Position numbers and translations under genes: made by a program. Of a DNA stretch of 64,000 nucleotides, positions 10,640 to 20,316 are shown one piece after another. This DNA is from Bombyx mori. Taxonomy: Eukaryota; Arthropoda; Insecta; Lepidoptera; Bombycidae. Position 1 is the first letter of the stretch; every line of letters begins with the position of its first letter. Below the pieces are notes generated by a model. That model did not search any database, was not told the origin of the DNA, and worked only from the letters and a program-made list of their open reading frames with translations. The stretch lies in assembly GCF_030269925.1 (NCBI RefSeq), contig NC_085127.1, forward strand, positions 999,501 through 1,063,500. The letters run 5' to 3'.

Positions 10640-10866
10640 TGTGGGCTTTCGATCACCTGACCTGGAGTGGTAATCGGAGCCCATAGACATCAACAACGTA
10701 AGTGCCACCACTCACCTTTAGACACGAATTGTAGGCACAGGTCAATAATACCACGGCTACCCCGTCTTTTAAACTGGAATGCATTACTGCTTCACGGCAT
10801 AGGCAGGGTACCTACCCGTGCGGACTCACAGGACACCCTACCACCAAGTAATTACGCAAAATTTGT
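10640..10866 (-). mobile_element. Bm1 SINE, old diverged copy
   Basis: Degraded Bm1 tail and body in reverse: GGAGCCCATAGACATCAACAACGTAAGTG, GCATTACTGCTTCACGGCA, TACCTACCCGTGCGGACTCAC, with many substitutions and small indels. Confidence 0.75.
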
Positions 10867-10917
10867 CAATCAAGTCATTTGTGATCGTGACCTAAGTATG
10901 ATTTTGGTAAGATACTT

Positions 10918-11180
10918 TTTTATTTTTTTTATTGCTTAGGTAGGTAAATGCGCCACCTACCTTAAGATATAAGTTCTAAGGTCCCAGTATAGTTACAACG
11001 GCTACCCCACCCTTCAAATAGGCGGAGTGGTGGTACCTACCCGTGCGGACTCACAAGAGGTCCTACCACCAGTAAATACTTGGTAAATAATTGGTACTTG
11101 CCTGTGAGATTCAAACGTCGGCACAGCCGCATCGCTCGATACGAACGCACCAGGCGTTTTATCTTTTAGGCTACGAATAC
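10918..11180 (-). mobile_element. Bm1 SINE, internally deleted
   Basis: T-rich tail then ATTGCTTAGGTAGG, AAATGCGCCACCTACCTTAAG, TACCTACCCGTGCGGACTC, and the tRNA-like head reversed (CATCGCTCGATACGAACGCACC). The tail segment and middle are deleted. Confidence 0.8.
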
Positions 11181-11235
11181 TTAAAAACCAGTGATTGCTA
11201 CTTGAATTTAGAATACAATAGGCTTCGCCGTTCTT

Positions 11236-11375
11236 GTTTTTTTTTATTGCCTAGATGTGTGAACGAGCTCACAGCCCACCTGGTGTTAAGTGGTTACTGG
11301 AGCCCATAGACATCTACAGCGTAAATGCGCCACCCACCTTAAGATATAAGTTCTGAGGTCTCAGTATAGTTAGAT
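11236..11375 (-). mobile_element. Bm1 SINE, 5'-truncated
   Basis: Reverse Bm1 tail: TTGCCTAGATGTGTGAACGAG, CACAGCCCACCTGGTGTTAAG, ATGCGCCACCCACCTTAAG, ending after CTCAGTATAGTTA. Confidence 0.85.
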
Positions 11376-11491
11376 ATAAGTTCTCTGTGACCGACGGCTC
11401 CAGTGATAATAGACTGTTAATCGTTCAATGCAAGCACTCTACAGGGCGTAAGCTTCTTAGATATTTTTTAATTAATATAGAGACCCCAAAA

Positions 11492-11905
11492 TCTTTTTTT
11501 TTATTTTTTACCTATTCGCTGGTTGCTTAGGGAGCTATACCAGCTACGCCCGGACGGGTAGGTGAGCTCACGGGGCTCAACCTGAAAGGATTTGCTAACA
11601 CTAGCCCTAGCAAGAGCAGTGCTTCGGAGAATCTTTTTATTTTTTTTTATTTTTTTTTATTGCTTAGATGGATGGACGAGCTCACAGCCCACCTGGTGTT
11701 AAGTGGTTACTGGAGCCCATAGACATCTACAACGCAAATGCGCCACCCACCTCGAGATATAAGTTCTAAGGTCTCAGTATAGTTACAACGGCTACCCCAC
11801 CCTTCGAACCGAAACGCATTACTGCTTCACGGCGGAAATAGGCGGATACCACCGGATTTACCACCGGATCGGAATCGCAATCCACTGAGAGCCTCATGAA
11901 CCAGA
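11492..11905 (-). mobile_element. LINE-tail family LP-A, split by a Bm1
   Basis: Reverse copy of a LINE 3' end I call LP-A: TTTTTTTTATTTTTTACC, GTAGGTGAGCTCACGGGGCTC, CTAACACTAGCCCTAGCAAG, GCAGTGCTTCGGAGAATC to 11633. It resumes after a Bm1 with ACCACCGGATCGGAATCGC and CCACTGAGAG at 11865-11905. Confidence 0.75.
11636..11853 (-). mobile_element. Bm1 SINE inserted in LP-A
   Basis: Reverse Bm1 with poly-T, ATTGCTTAGATGGATGGACG, CCACCTGGTGTTAAGTGG, CATCTACAACGCAAATGCGC, ending near GAAATAGGCGGATACC. LP-A sequence flanks both sides, so the Bm1 landed in an existing LP-A copy. Confidence 0.85.
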
Positions 11906-12194
11906 ATCATACGAGAACCTATTATACCTATTAAACTCTTTCAAAATGAACAGATTAAGAACAACCAAACTTAATTCAAAAGCGCGCAATCTTTCATCTT
12001 CATTCAAAACAAAAACGGAGTGTCATATTTGGTAACAACAATTTACCCACTTTCAAAAGCATGAGCGAACGAAACTATATCATAAATTTCGCAAGACAAG
12101 CGCATGCAATTAGCAAGCAAACAATGGAGGCTACGCTCACACAAAGATGCACGGGATTCTTTCGTAATACAGATATCGGGCACGCTACGAATCG

Positions 12195-12295
12195 CAGGTT
12201 GAATCTCTCTCCTGGCTGAGCTTTTGCGCGACCACCTGTCCTGGTGAAACTGGAATGACGTCCGGGCCACCAGTAATCATGCATTCATAAAATAA
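12195..12295 (+). mobile_element. LINE-tail family LP-B fragment
   Basis: CTCTCCTGGCTGAGC, CCACCTGTCCTGGTGAAACT, CCGGGCCACCAGTAATCATG and CATAAAATAAA: the last 100 bp of the LP-B 3' end (fuller copies at 33791 and 36860). Confidence 0.7.
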
Positions 12296-12334
12296 AGTGT
12301 TCAAGCTTTCGACCACATCCATCTCACAGAACTA

Positions 12335-12586
12335 TTTTATTTATTTATTTATTGCTTAGGTTTGTGGACGAGCTCACAGCCCACCTGGTGTTATGTAGTT
12401 ACTGGAGCCCATAGACATCTATGATGTAAATGCGCCACCCACCTTGAGATATAAATTCTAACGTCTCAAGTGTAGTTACAACGGCTGCCCCAACCTTCAA
12501 ACCGAAACGCATTACTGCTTCACGGCATATGCAGGGTGGTGGTACCTACCCGTGCGGATTCACCAGAGGTCCTACCACTAGTACCA
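12335..12586 (-). mobile_element. Bm1 SINE, 5'-truncated
   Basis: Reverse Bm1: TTTATTTATTTATTGCTTAG, CACAGCCCACCTGGTGTTATG, GCATTACTGCTTCACGGCA, TACCTACCCGTGCGGATTCA, ending AGGTCCTACCACTAGTA. Confidence 0.88.
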
Positions 12587-12785
12587 AAATAAAAATTTTT
12601 ATTCACCAGAAATGTTTTAATTCACCAATCTTCATAAAATTATTAATCAACCTTTTCTTTTTATTTATTTTATTTAAAGAACCTTTTGAGTATTCATTTA
12701 TTAAACGATATTTTGTTCGTATTATCAAAATTAACGGTAAAACAAATTCAAAGGCTTGAATCATCGTTTTTTTTGTTTTTTTTTT

Positions 12786-12945
12786 TTTTTTTTCCTACCT
12801 ATGCTGATAGCCTTGAGAGTCTATTTCAGCTTCACCCTAACGTGTGTAGGTGAGCTCACGGGGCTCAAACCGGAGAGTTGCTAACACTGACCCTAGCAAG
12901 AGCAGTGCTTCGCAGAATCTACCACCGGATCCGAAATTGTAAGGT
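12786..12945 (-). mobile_element. LINE-tail family LP-A, truncated
   Basis: T-run then CCTACCTATGCTGATAGCC, TTCAGCTTCACCCTAACG, GTAGGTGAGCTCACGGGGCTC, CTAGCAAGAGCAGTGCTTCG, ending at TCTACCACCGGATC. Confidence 0.75.
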
Positions 12946-13443
12946 TCATAGTTTGCTCTATAGAGATTCCCTCAACAACGAAACCAACATACAAATAACA
13001 AACAACAAATAATCCGATATTTTTTATATTAACCGAGAACATAAATGTACCTCCATTTTGTATTCATTCAATTTTGTTTTAATGAATTTTCATGGTTGAA
13101 TTGTACAGAATGTATTTGGCTAAGTAGTTATTGAAAAGGCTTTTGTTTGACAGAAGCGCACGAGCAGACAAACCGCTATTATTGTTTTTGTTAACAACAT
13201 GCTATATACGGTACTTGACTTTCTAAGCGAAGAGCTATTGATAATACAAAAGCAGAACGTAGCTATTCAAAAAGGCACGTAAATAAAATAAAATTGTAAC
13301 GGTGTCAAAATGTATTTATTTTTTTGTAAATAATAACATTAAAAAACATAATATAATACAAAAATTATTCTATACTTAATGTATACTTTTTACAAGACAT
13401 GAGTAACGCCCGGTGGCGAGCCACTTCACCTTTCGTTTCTGTT
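12946..13443. other. Non-coding 3' flank of the secreted-protein gene
   Basis: AT-rich with no recognised repeat. On the - strand a possible polyadenylation signal (revcomp of TATTTATTT, 13312-13320) lies about 490 bp past the stop of the gene at 13810. Confidence 0.4.
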
Positions 13444-13490
13444 TTGACAAGTGCTCAAACTGTCAGGTTGACAGCTTTGACACTTGTCAA
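13444..13490. repeat. 47-bp near-perfect inverted repeat
   Basis: TTGACAAGTGCTCAAACTGTC pairs with GACAGCTTTGACACTTGTCAA, leaving a 2-5 nt loop and one bulge. It sits in a GC-richer island (13390-13700) downstream of the secreted-protein gene. Confidence 0.7.
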
Positions 13491-13809
13491 ATACAAGCGA
13501 CTGGCTAGCCACCGCGACGTTCCCACCCGAGTGCGTGCACAGTCGCAAGCGTTGGCCGAAGAGTTGACAAGCAGCGGCCGCCGGCATCACCTACATTGTA
13601 CGTGGCTGCCGGCCCATTGGTTAAAACATTCGGCTGTCCTCGAGAATGTTGCGAATTCAACCGAATAATCGGATGCCCGAACCATTCGTGGTGACTTGGC
13701 ATTTGACAATCAACGTCCTTAATCGAAGTGGTTTTTTTTTCATGTTTATCATAGTTGATTTCTTGCTTCAAATTGAATATCAAATATCGGTCCGGGCTTG
13801 AATTCCGTC

Positions 13810-14271
13810 TTAGTAAGGAGCGCCGTAGCTACCGGAGGGGACGCGGCCGGGGTATCCACCGGAACCACCAGATCCGTGGCCGCTTTGTTCGTATTGAGCG
13901 ACCTGGATGGCCTGACGGACACCTTCAAGCTGGAGTCCTACAACACGGGCAGACGGGACACCGTAGCTAGTTGAGGGTACGCCATAGGATGATGAAGGTG
14001 CTCCGTAAGATGAGGAAGGAGCGCTGCCACCGTGAGATGAGGATGAGGCTTCTTCTTTAAGGAGGATCTGACGGATTTGTTCGAGGAGTTGAGGGTCGAC
14101 GTTCTGGCCTTCTGAGGTCTGGTAGCCCGAGGAAACGGCTTGGTAGCTACCGCCGCCGCTGAGGCCGCCGCTGAATCCACCGCTGAAGCCTCCACCACCG
14201 GAGGGACGGTTGTAGTTGTAGCCACCGGGAGCTTCAGCGTAGGCGCAGGAGACCAGCGCAAGGGCTATGCA
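13810..14271 (-). CDS. Secreted Gly/Ser/Tyr-rich structural (cuticular-type) protein, exon 2
   Basis: The - strand frame opens at an acceptor (TTCCAACAG, 14272-14280) and runs 153 codons to TAA at 13810-13812. With the six codons of the exon at 23168-23185 it gives a 159-residue protein starting MKAFVACIALALVSCAYA, a clear signal peptide with likely cleavage after residue 18. The mature part is low-complexity: a Gly/Ser section (GGGGFSGGFSGG), a helical, charged segment (VDPQLLEQIRQILLKEE), Ser/Tyr repeats of the SYGAP and SYGVP type, a second helix (LEGVRQAIQVAQYEQ), and an SGSYGAPY end. YGAP/YGVP repeats and the MKAFVA-split signal peptide are typical of insect cuticle and other extracellular matrix proteins, but there is no Rebers-Riddiford chitin-binding motif. 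No in-frame ATG exists in this exon, so it must be spliced to an upstream exon. Confidence 0.82.
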   Translation of the reverse strand, partial: CIALALVSCAYAEAPGGYNYNRPSGGGGFSGGFSGGLSGGGSYQAVSSGYQTSEGQNVDPQLLEQIRQILLKEEASSSSHGGSAPSSSYGAPSSSYGVPSTSYGVPSARVVGLQLEGVRQAIQVAQYEQSGHGSGGSGGYPGRVPSGSYGAPY

Positions 14272-14811
14272 CTGTTGGAAAATTACGCTATTAGAAAACC
14301 GTTTGAACTAAAAAGTGTTTTGATAATCTAAATCGTAGGTTAAATGCTTAGATATCATAACCTCTAAATTATTAGAAACTTATAAAAGAGCAATCAACAG
14401 CTTTTCAAAAGACTGACAGACGCAACTATTAATATAATGTATTCATTGATGAATACGTCGAATATGAATATGAATATGGAACTATTAATATAATGAATAT
14501 CGTGAATCTCATAGATAAAATCTAAAATTGAATAGAAGGTAAAATCATCGGATGTAATTGTCACAAAGCCATGTCATGTCATCTGTTAACGCTAATAAAA
14601 TAAACCTAAGAGATAGATAGATAAACAAATTTCACTTTCATTTCTAGAGATTTATTGAAAGCTAATATCGACTTTTGACGTTTGCTACTCTGTTCAAGGA
14701 ACAGTCTACCTTATGATTTAGTTTTTAAGGCTTAAAATTGTATTCTCATAACTGTTTTTGGCATGTGTGAACTTATCGTAGAAAAGTGTACACAAATTGC
14801 ATTGTATCATT

Positions 14812-15025
14812 TAACCGACTTCTAAAAAAGGAGGTGAATCGATTTTCATGATTTTTGTATGAAAGCTGGTGCCTCTCATGTGATCCAATTTAAATTTTAC
14901 CAAGATCTGACCTGAGTTTTGGAGTTATTATAATGGATATTTATTTGACTTCCACTATTGATAATATTCTATATGTATAATATTTCTATATATTGATAAT
15001 ATTCTCATTTATTTTGAAGACGGTT
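14812..15025 (+). repeat. AACCGACTTC...GAAG(T)CGGTT element, copy 1
   Basis: Starts AACCGACTTCTAAAAAAGG and ends GAAGACGGTT. It is a shortened relative of the element at 19977, with the GATTTTTGTATGAAAGCTGG and CATGTGATCC internal sequence. Dispersed insect repeat, non-coding. Confidence 0.6.
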
Positions 15026-15229
15026 ATAGTTATTTTGTTTATTAAAATTTTGTATTATTACATACTACAGTTGATGGTCAAAGTTTTTTAGGTTTTCCCT
15101 GGTGCTTTACGATTGCTTGAGGGGACGGTTTTCAAGGCATGATACCCTCACTTCCCACGACAGACCCAAAATACTAACTAGGTAAGAGTCACGAAAATAT
15201 GTTTTTATATTACCACTGTATGGACTTTA

Positions 15230-15470
15230 CTGGTGGTAGGACGTCTCGTGAGCTCGCAGCGGTAGGTACCACCACCCTGTCTATATCTGCCGATCTGCCG
15301 TGAAGCAGTAATGCGTTTCGGTTTGAAGGGCGGGGCAGCCGTTGTACTGTTAAAACTGAGACCTTACAACTCATGTCTCAAGGTGGGTGGCGGCATTTAC
15401 GTTGTAGATGTCTATGGGCTCCGGTAACCACTTAACATCAGGTGGGCCGTATACCAATTTAAGCAAAAAT
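15230..15470 (+). mobile_element. Bm1 SINE, 5'-truncated
   Basis: TACTGGTGGTAGGACGTCTCG, GCAGTAATGCGTTTCGGTTTG, GGTGGGTGGCGGCATTTACG, GATGTCTATGGGCTCCGG, and CATCAGGTGGGCCGTA then AAGCAAAAATAATAATAATT. Confidence 0.88.
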
Positions 15471-15775
15471 AATAATAATTGAGGAATAGGTCTCGTACTA
15501 ATTACGATTCACTTAACTTTAGTCTGAACTATTACTCAACTGTACCGTACTGACATTGTTGGATTTCAAATGGCCAAAGTAAGTTAATAGCCTCACAAAA
15601 CGTAATCCCAAATGATTGCATCGTTTACATTTCATTTGATGTTTAAATGTAAATAAAACGAGAATGGAAAGCAAGAACAAATATTACATAATACAATTGT
15701 TGTCGATGCGAAGGCATCACAGCATCGCGTGCTTTATAATATTTAGACGGAATAATTCGAAGTTTGTATTCATTT

Positions 15776-16342
15776 TAGACCAGGGTAGAGAAAAGTCTTT
15801 GAAAATAATAAAAAGTGAAAAAAATAAATAATAGGATGAAACCCATTAGAAAAGGAGGACAATATAATTTTATAATATCTAATATATAAAATTCTCGTGT
15901 CACAATGTTCGTTCCCATACTCCTCCGAAACCGCTTGACAGATTCTCATGAAATTTTTTATGCATATTCAGTAAGCCTGAGAATCGGCTACTATCTATTT
16001 TTCATACCCCTAAGTGATTAGGGTTGTCCACCCCTAACTTTTTATTTTTTTATTTGGACTTTTTTTTTTGTTATAATGAGTCGTGGTTGAATGAGGTTTT
16101 GTTATTTTTATTATATATTCCCTCATCGTTCACAGCACTACATACCTCTTTCACTCATGTACCACATCCTTACACACTTACAATAAGTTAGTTTTTTTTC
16201 TACACTAGAAATTCCCTAGAAATCTTATATATGGCAAAACAGCTAGCCGGGTCAGCTAGTTTTATTATATAAATTTCCTTTTGTAATGGGTTTCATCCTA
16301 CTATTATTTTTTTTGGTTTTAAAACTTATCGACACTGGTCTA
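15776..16342. mobile_element. Inverted-repeat element interrupted by a Helitron
   Basis: Left TAGACCAG at 15776 mirrors right CTGGTCTA at 16335-16342. Inside, GGATGAAACCCATTAGAAAAGGA (left) matches the inverse of TCCTTTTGTAATGGGTTTCATCC (right). A complete Helitron occupies 15878-16259 between the arms. Confidence 0.65.
15878..16259 (+). mobile_element. Non-autonomous Helitron, family H2
   Basis: TC start (TCTAATATATAAAATTCTCG) after A, and the GCCGGGTCAGCTAG end before T. 382 bp, no ORF. It shares its last 14 bp with the copy at 22499. Confidence 0.8.
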
Positions 16343-17296
16343 TTTCTTTTGATGTGATTTTAATTATGGCCGCGTAAGTGTTGTGGGTCGTATCGATTAA
16401 TCATTCTATTTCTGAGAGGCTAGGAAAGCGGTTCTAATGGTATTGAATGCCCAATCTTTTAATAAATGGTCGGGCGGTATTAAGGCTCTGATATCTATGG
16501 ACTGCGGTAACTCCGTACCATAATTTCAAAGGGTTGTAACGGTTATATAAAAAAATAAATATTGAAAGGATGTCTTTATTTTTCCAAAATGCTAGAAGAA
16601 GAGATCCCACTTAAATGTAAGTGTAAAAGCGTATATTAAAATTTGAATCTTAAACGAATACACCTAAAGCATATAATTATAAGAAATGTCACAATTAAAA
16701 ATTTAATCCACCAGTGAAAGTCTAAAGGGATTCGTGGAGTTATGTAAGCTCTTTAGCTTCGTGTATCCGTGGGAACGTGATCTTTGCCCGTCCTATACCC
16801 GGTCAAATAGATTACAAGAGCCCTTGTGTATCGAGTTATAGATTGCAGGATCGAATATATTAACACACACACTACGGAGGGATCGGGAAATATGAAGCGT
16901 TTCCAGATCTTGATAGTACGACTAAGTCACGAGTAGTGTGCCTCGATTTCATCTGTTACGACACATCCGGACGCGGGCGGAAGACACGGCTCCGCCATTA
17001 CTTTCAACTTTGAACTGTTTATCTCAAATCGTTATTATTTCTATGAGCGCCGTGAAACTTGTTGCTTTGTTAGCTTTGTTGTCACGATTCCAGATTTTTC
17101 TAGATCTTTTTAAACTATTCATGTTATACGATTTAAAATTAATGATTCACAATTAACTGTTTAGTAGAAATGCGATTGATCTTAATAACATGTTTTATAA
17201 TTATTATTTAATACTCAACCGCTTTTGGAAGTTTAGAAGTTTGGAAGTTTTGGAAGTTTGGCAGTTTTATTTTAAATATAGTTTCATTATAACTTT
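16343..17296. other. Intron sequence, nothing recognised
   Basis: Part of the 8.9-kb intron. Frames at 16938-17156 and 17190-17411 show no domain and the latter runs into a Bm1. Confidence 0.4.
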
Positions 17297-17537
17297 TTTT
17301 ATTTCTTTGACGGGTGGACGAGCTCACAGCTCACCTGGTGTGAAGCGATTACTGGAGTCCATAGACATATACAACGTAAATGCGCCACCCATCTTGAGAT
17401 ATAAGTTATAAGTCTCAGTATAGTTACAACGGCTGCCCCACCTTTCAAACCGAAACGCATTACTGCTTCACGGCAGAAATAGGCAGGGCGGTGGTACCTA
17501 CCCGTGCGGATTCACAAGAGATCCTACTACCAGTAGT
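17297..17537 (-). mobile_element. Bm1 SINE, 5'-truncated
   Basis: Reverse Bm1: ACGGGTGGACGAGCTCACAG, AAATGCGCCACCCATCTTGAG, GCATTACTGCTTCACGGCAG, TACCTACCCGTGCGGATTC, ending CCTACTACCAGTAG. Confidence 0.88.
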
Positions 17538-17867
17538 ATAAGTAGTAGTATAACTATCTACAAATGGCAGATTTAAATTTAAGTAAACATAGTTATTAGT
17601 CAAATTCATTATTTAGTTATCGAGAGCTATTCGTTTGCGTAGTGCGGTACCGTTCACCGTCTAGTCTGCGGTCACTTCGCATCATTAACATTTATCGTTA
17701 AAGACGTCGACTCGTTTCGAACCACAACTTTCACGATGTTGTTTGTAATGTGATTATTCTGAAGTGGCTGTTTGACCGAAAATACGTTTGCATTCAATGA
17801 GGAATAAAAAAAAGCGACTGTCATCATTATACAGCTGATTTGAAATTGGATGTTTGGAATGTAATTT

Positions 17868-18257
17868 TTTTTTATTGCTTACATGGGTGGATGAAATAAA
17901 TGCCGCCACCCACCTTGATACTTAAGTTCTAAGGTCTCAGTTTTTACAGTACAACGGCTGCTCTACCCTTCAGACCGAAACTGCTAAACCACGGCAGAAA
18001 TAGTCAGGGCGGTGGAACCTACCCCTGCGGGCTTACAAGACGTCCTACCACAGTAATTTCGCAAATTATAATTCTGCGGGTTTGATTTTTATTGCACGAT
18101 GCTATTCCTTGACCGTGGAAGTCAATCGTGAACGTTTGTTGAATACGTATTTCATTAGAAAAATGGGTACCCACCCGCCTGCGGGATTCGAACACCGGCC
18201 CATTTGCATCGCTCGATACGAATGCACCGGGCGTCTTATCCTTTAAACCACGACTAC
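17868..18257 (-). mobile_element. Bm1 SINE, with head, internal deletions
   Basis: Reverse Bm1 from poly-T/ATTGCTTACATGGG to the head, including GGGTTTGATTTTTATTGCACG, GGAAGTCAATCGTGAACG, a B-box region (GGGATTCGAACACC) and GCGTCTTATCCTTTAAACC. The tail part is deleted between GGGTGGATG and AAATGCCGCC. Confidence 0.88.
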
Positions 18258-19503
18258 ACTAATAGTTTTGAGAGACTGTTCAGTTCTTCTAATTATTTAT
18301 TGACTAGTATTATGGAATATTTCCTTTGATTAGCGGCCGCTAATTTATAAAATAAAACGTTTATAAAAAATTTTTATTTAATAATTGGGTTCTGAGACTG
18401 TTTACATGTACATACATGAATTTAACTTAAAGTTCAATAAATGCTTATGTTCGGTTTTCGCGATTCGTAGATACTACTACTTTTACGGCTTTTATTGTCA
18501 TCATATTGCTTCTGACGTTTGGAATGCTCTACAGTTTTCGCGGACTTGGAAGACTCTTAGTCTCAGACTCTTAGACTATCTTAGTCTCAGTAAAAGTCTT
18601 AATTCAACAATATGCAACTGTTTGTTTTTTTATTTTTTAAACACAATCTCATAAAAATTCAGAATGGCGATTCCTCATAAACTTCACGTTTAGAGCTTAC
18701 TATCGATTACGAAATCGAAGCGACACTAGAATTAGAATCGGATAGTCGTGATCGGAATGTAACGATTGTAATCGACTTTGAACAAATTAATGCGTTGAAC
18801 TACATATTATTGTGTGATATCGATTTTTGATGTCGATTTTTGATATCGATTTTTGAAAGATACTTTAGGTATTTTGGCGTTTATTCGAGATATTTTGAAC
18901 GCACCATTACTGAGACGTTACGGTGCGGTTTTTGCCCAGTGCTGAACTTGTAACCTCTTGATTGAGACACTATAAATATCACTGGCCCTCGCTAGTACAT
19001 CTACAATTCCTTTTTAGATGATGCATTTTAAACAACGATCTTTGGAATTTAACCTACTTCGTAGCCAATCGATTTCCATTAATGACATAAGATGCAACTT
19101 TTATTTCTCAATGATGCAAAGGTATTTATTCATTAGTCGTCTTTCAGCCTACCTCGAAAAATTTGCCAATATGCATTTTCTACATTAAATAATATTAAAA
19201 ATGAAATCAGAAAATTAATTTTTATTCTTATTTTAATAGAGTCTTTGTTTTTTTTTTAAATAAAAAATTAGAAAGTGTTATTTTCATATGAATCTGTTAA
19301 ATTTATATAACGGTTTATGTTAATTTTACTAGTATTTAGACCGTGATTTCACTGTGACATAATAATAATTATAAGCTTGTGTGTATTATTGAAGAAGAGG
19401 ATGTGACTACCGTTCGTGTCTCTGTAGTCTGTGGATGTCTTTAACCATGTTTTAGCAGTTAGTTTTGTTGTTACCAATGAAATCAGAGGATCCAAAGGCC
19501 CAG
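18258..19503. other. Intron sequence, mostly featureless
   Basis: AT-rich. Contains a short triple repeat of GAT(A/G)TCGATTTTTGAT at 18817-18858. No gene seen. Confidence 0.45.
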
Positions 19504-19638
19504 CAGTGTGCTTAGTGCGAGTTTTTTAACGTTCTCGATAGCGTAAAAGTTAACTCAAATTTGTATGGAGTTGACCGTTTGTCTAGGTGCAACTTTTATG
19601 TTATCGAGAACTTTAAAAAACTCGCACTAAGCACACTG
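19504..19638 (+). mobile_element. MITE, CAGTGTGCTTAG family, copy 2 (short)
   Basis: Same inverted termini as at 7517 (CAGTGTGCTTAGTGCGAG...CTCGCACTAAGCACACTG) with a shortened 135-bp body. The two arms could fold into one long hairpin. Confidence 0.82.
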
Positions 19639-19976
19639 ATTGAAAGTGGTTTACGTCACTGCTAATTTACCCGTATTCTTAAGCCCTATTTAATAGTAAT
19701 TTCTTAACGACTGGTTTTGTAACAGATTCATACGTCTTTTTAGAATTATAGTTTAGTTAATCGAGATGGCTATTAGCAGTGTTTCAAGAAGAATTGTCTT
19801 GACGTATCAATCTCTATCTTTGTCAATTTTACCTGCCTATGTCTATCTTGGTTTATTTGTTCTGGTACTGATGATCCGCCGACATTTCAATGGTATTTTA
19901 TGCGGAGCTTAGAATTGGTGTGATAAAAAAAATATATACTTAATTCATTTCTTATATGTGTTATTCATTTACTTTT

Positions 19977-20316
19977 TATCCGACTTCAAAAAAGGAGGAG
20001 GTTCTCAACTCGACTGTATGTTTTTTTTTATGTTTGTTACCTCATAACTTTTGACTGGATGAATCGATTTTGATGATTCTTATTTTATTAGAGAGCTGAC
20101 GCATCCCGTGTGGTCTTATTTCAATTTAGTCTATTTCTGATAATGGTATCCATGAGAAAACCATATAAGTCTTAAATTTGCATTAAGTACGTGCGCAACA
20201 AATAGATGAATAATTCAATAACTCAGTATCATGCCGACCGATTTCGATGATTATTGTTTTTAGTGTGTATTCATTTATTTTGGAATATCTTTTCTTTTTC
20301 TATTTGAAGTCGGTTT
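19977..20316 (+). repeat. CCGACTTC...GAAGTCGG element, copy 2
   Basis: CCGACTTCAAAAAAGGAGG start, TTTGTTACCTCATAACTTTTG and GATAATGGTATCCATGAGAA inside, GAAGTCGGTTTTTGTT end. This is a common lepidopteran dispersed repeat; superfamily not assigned. Confidence 0.65.
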
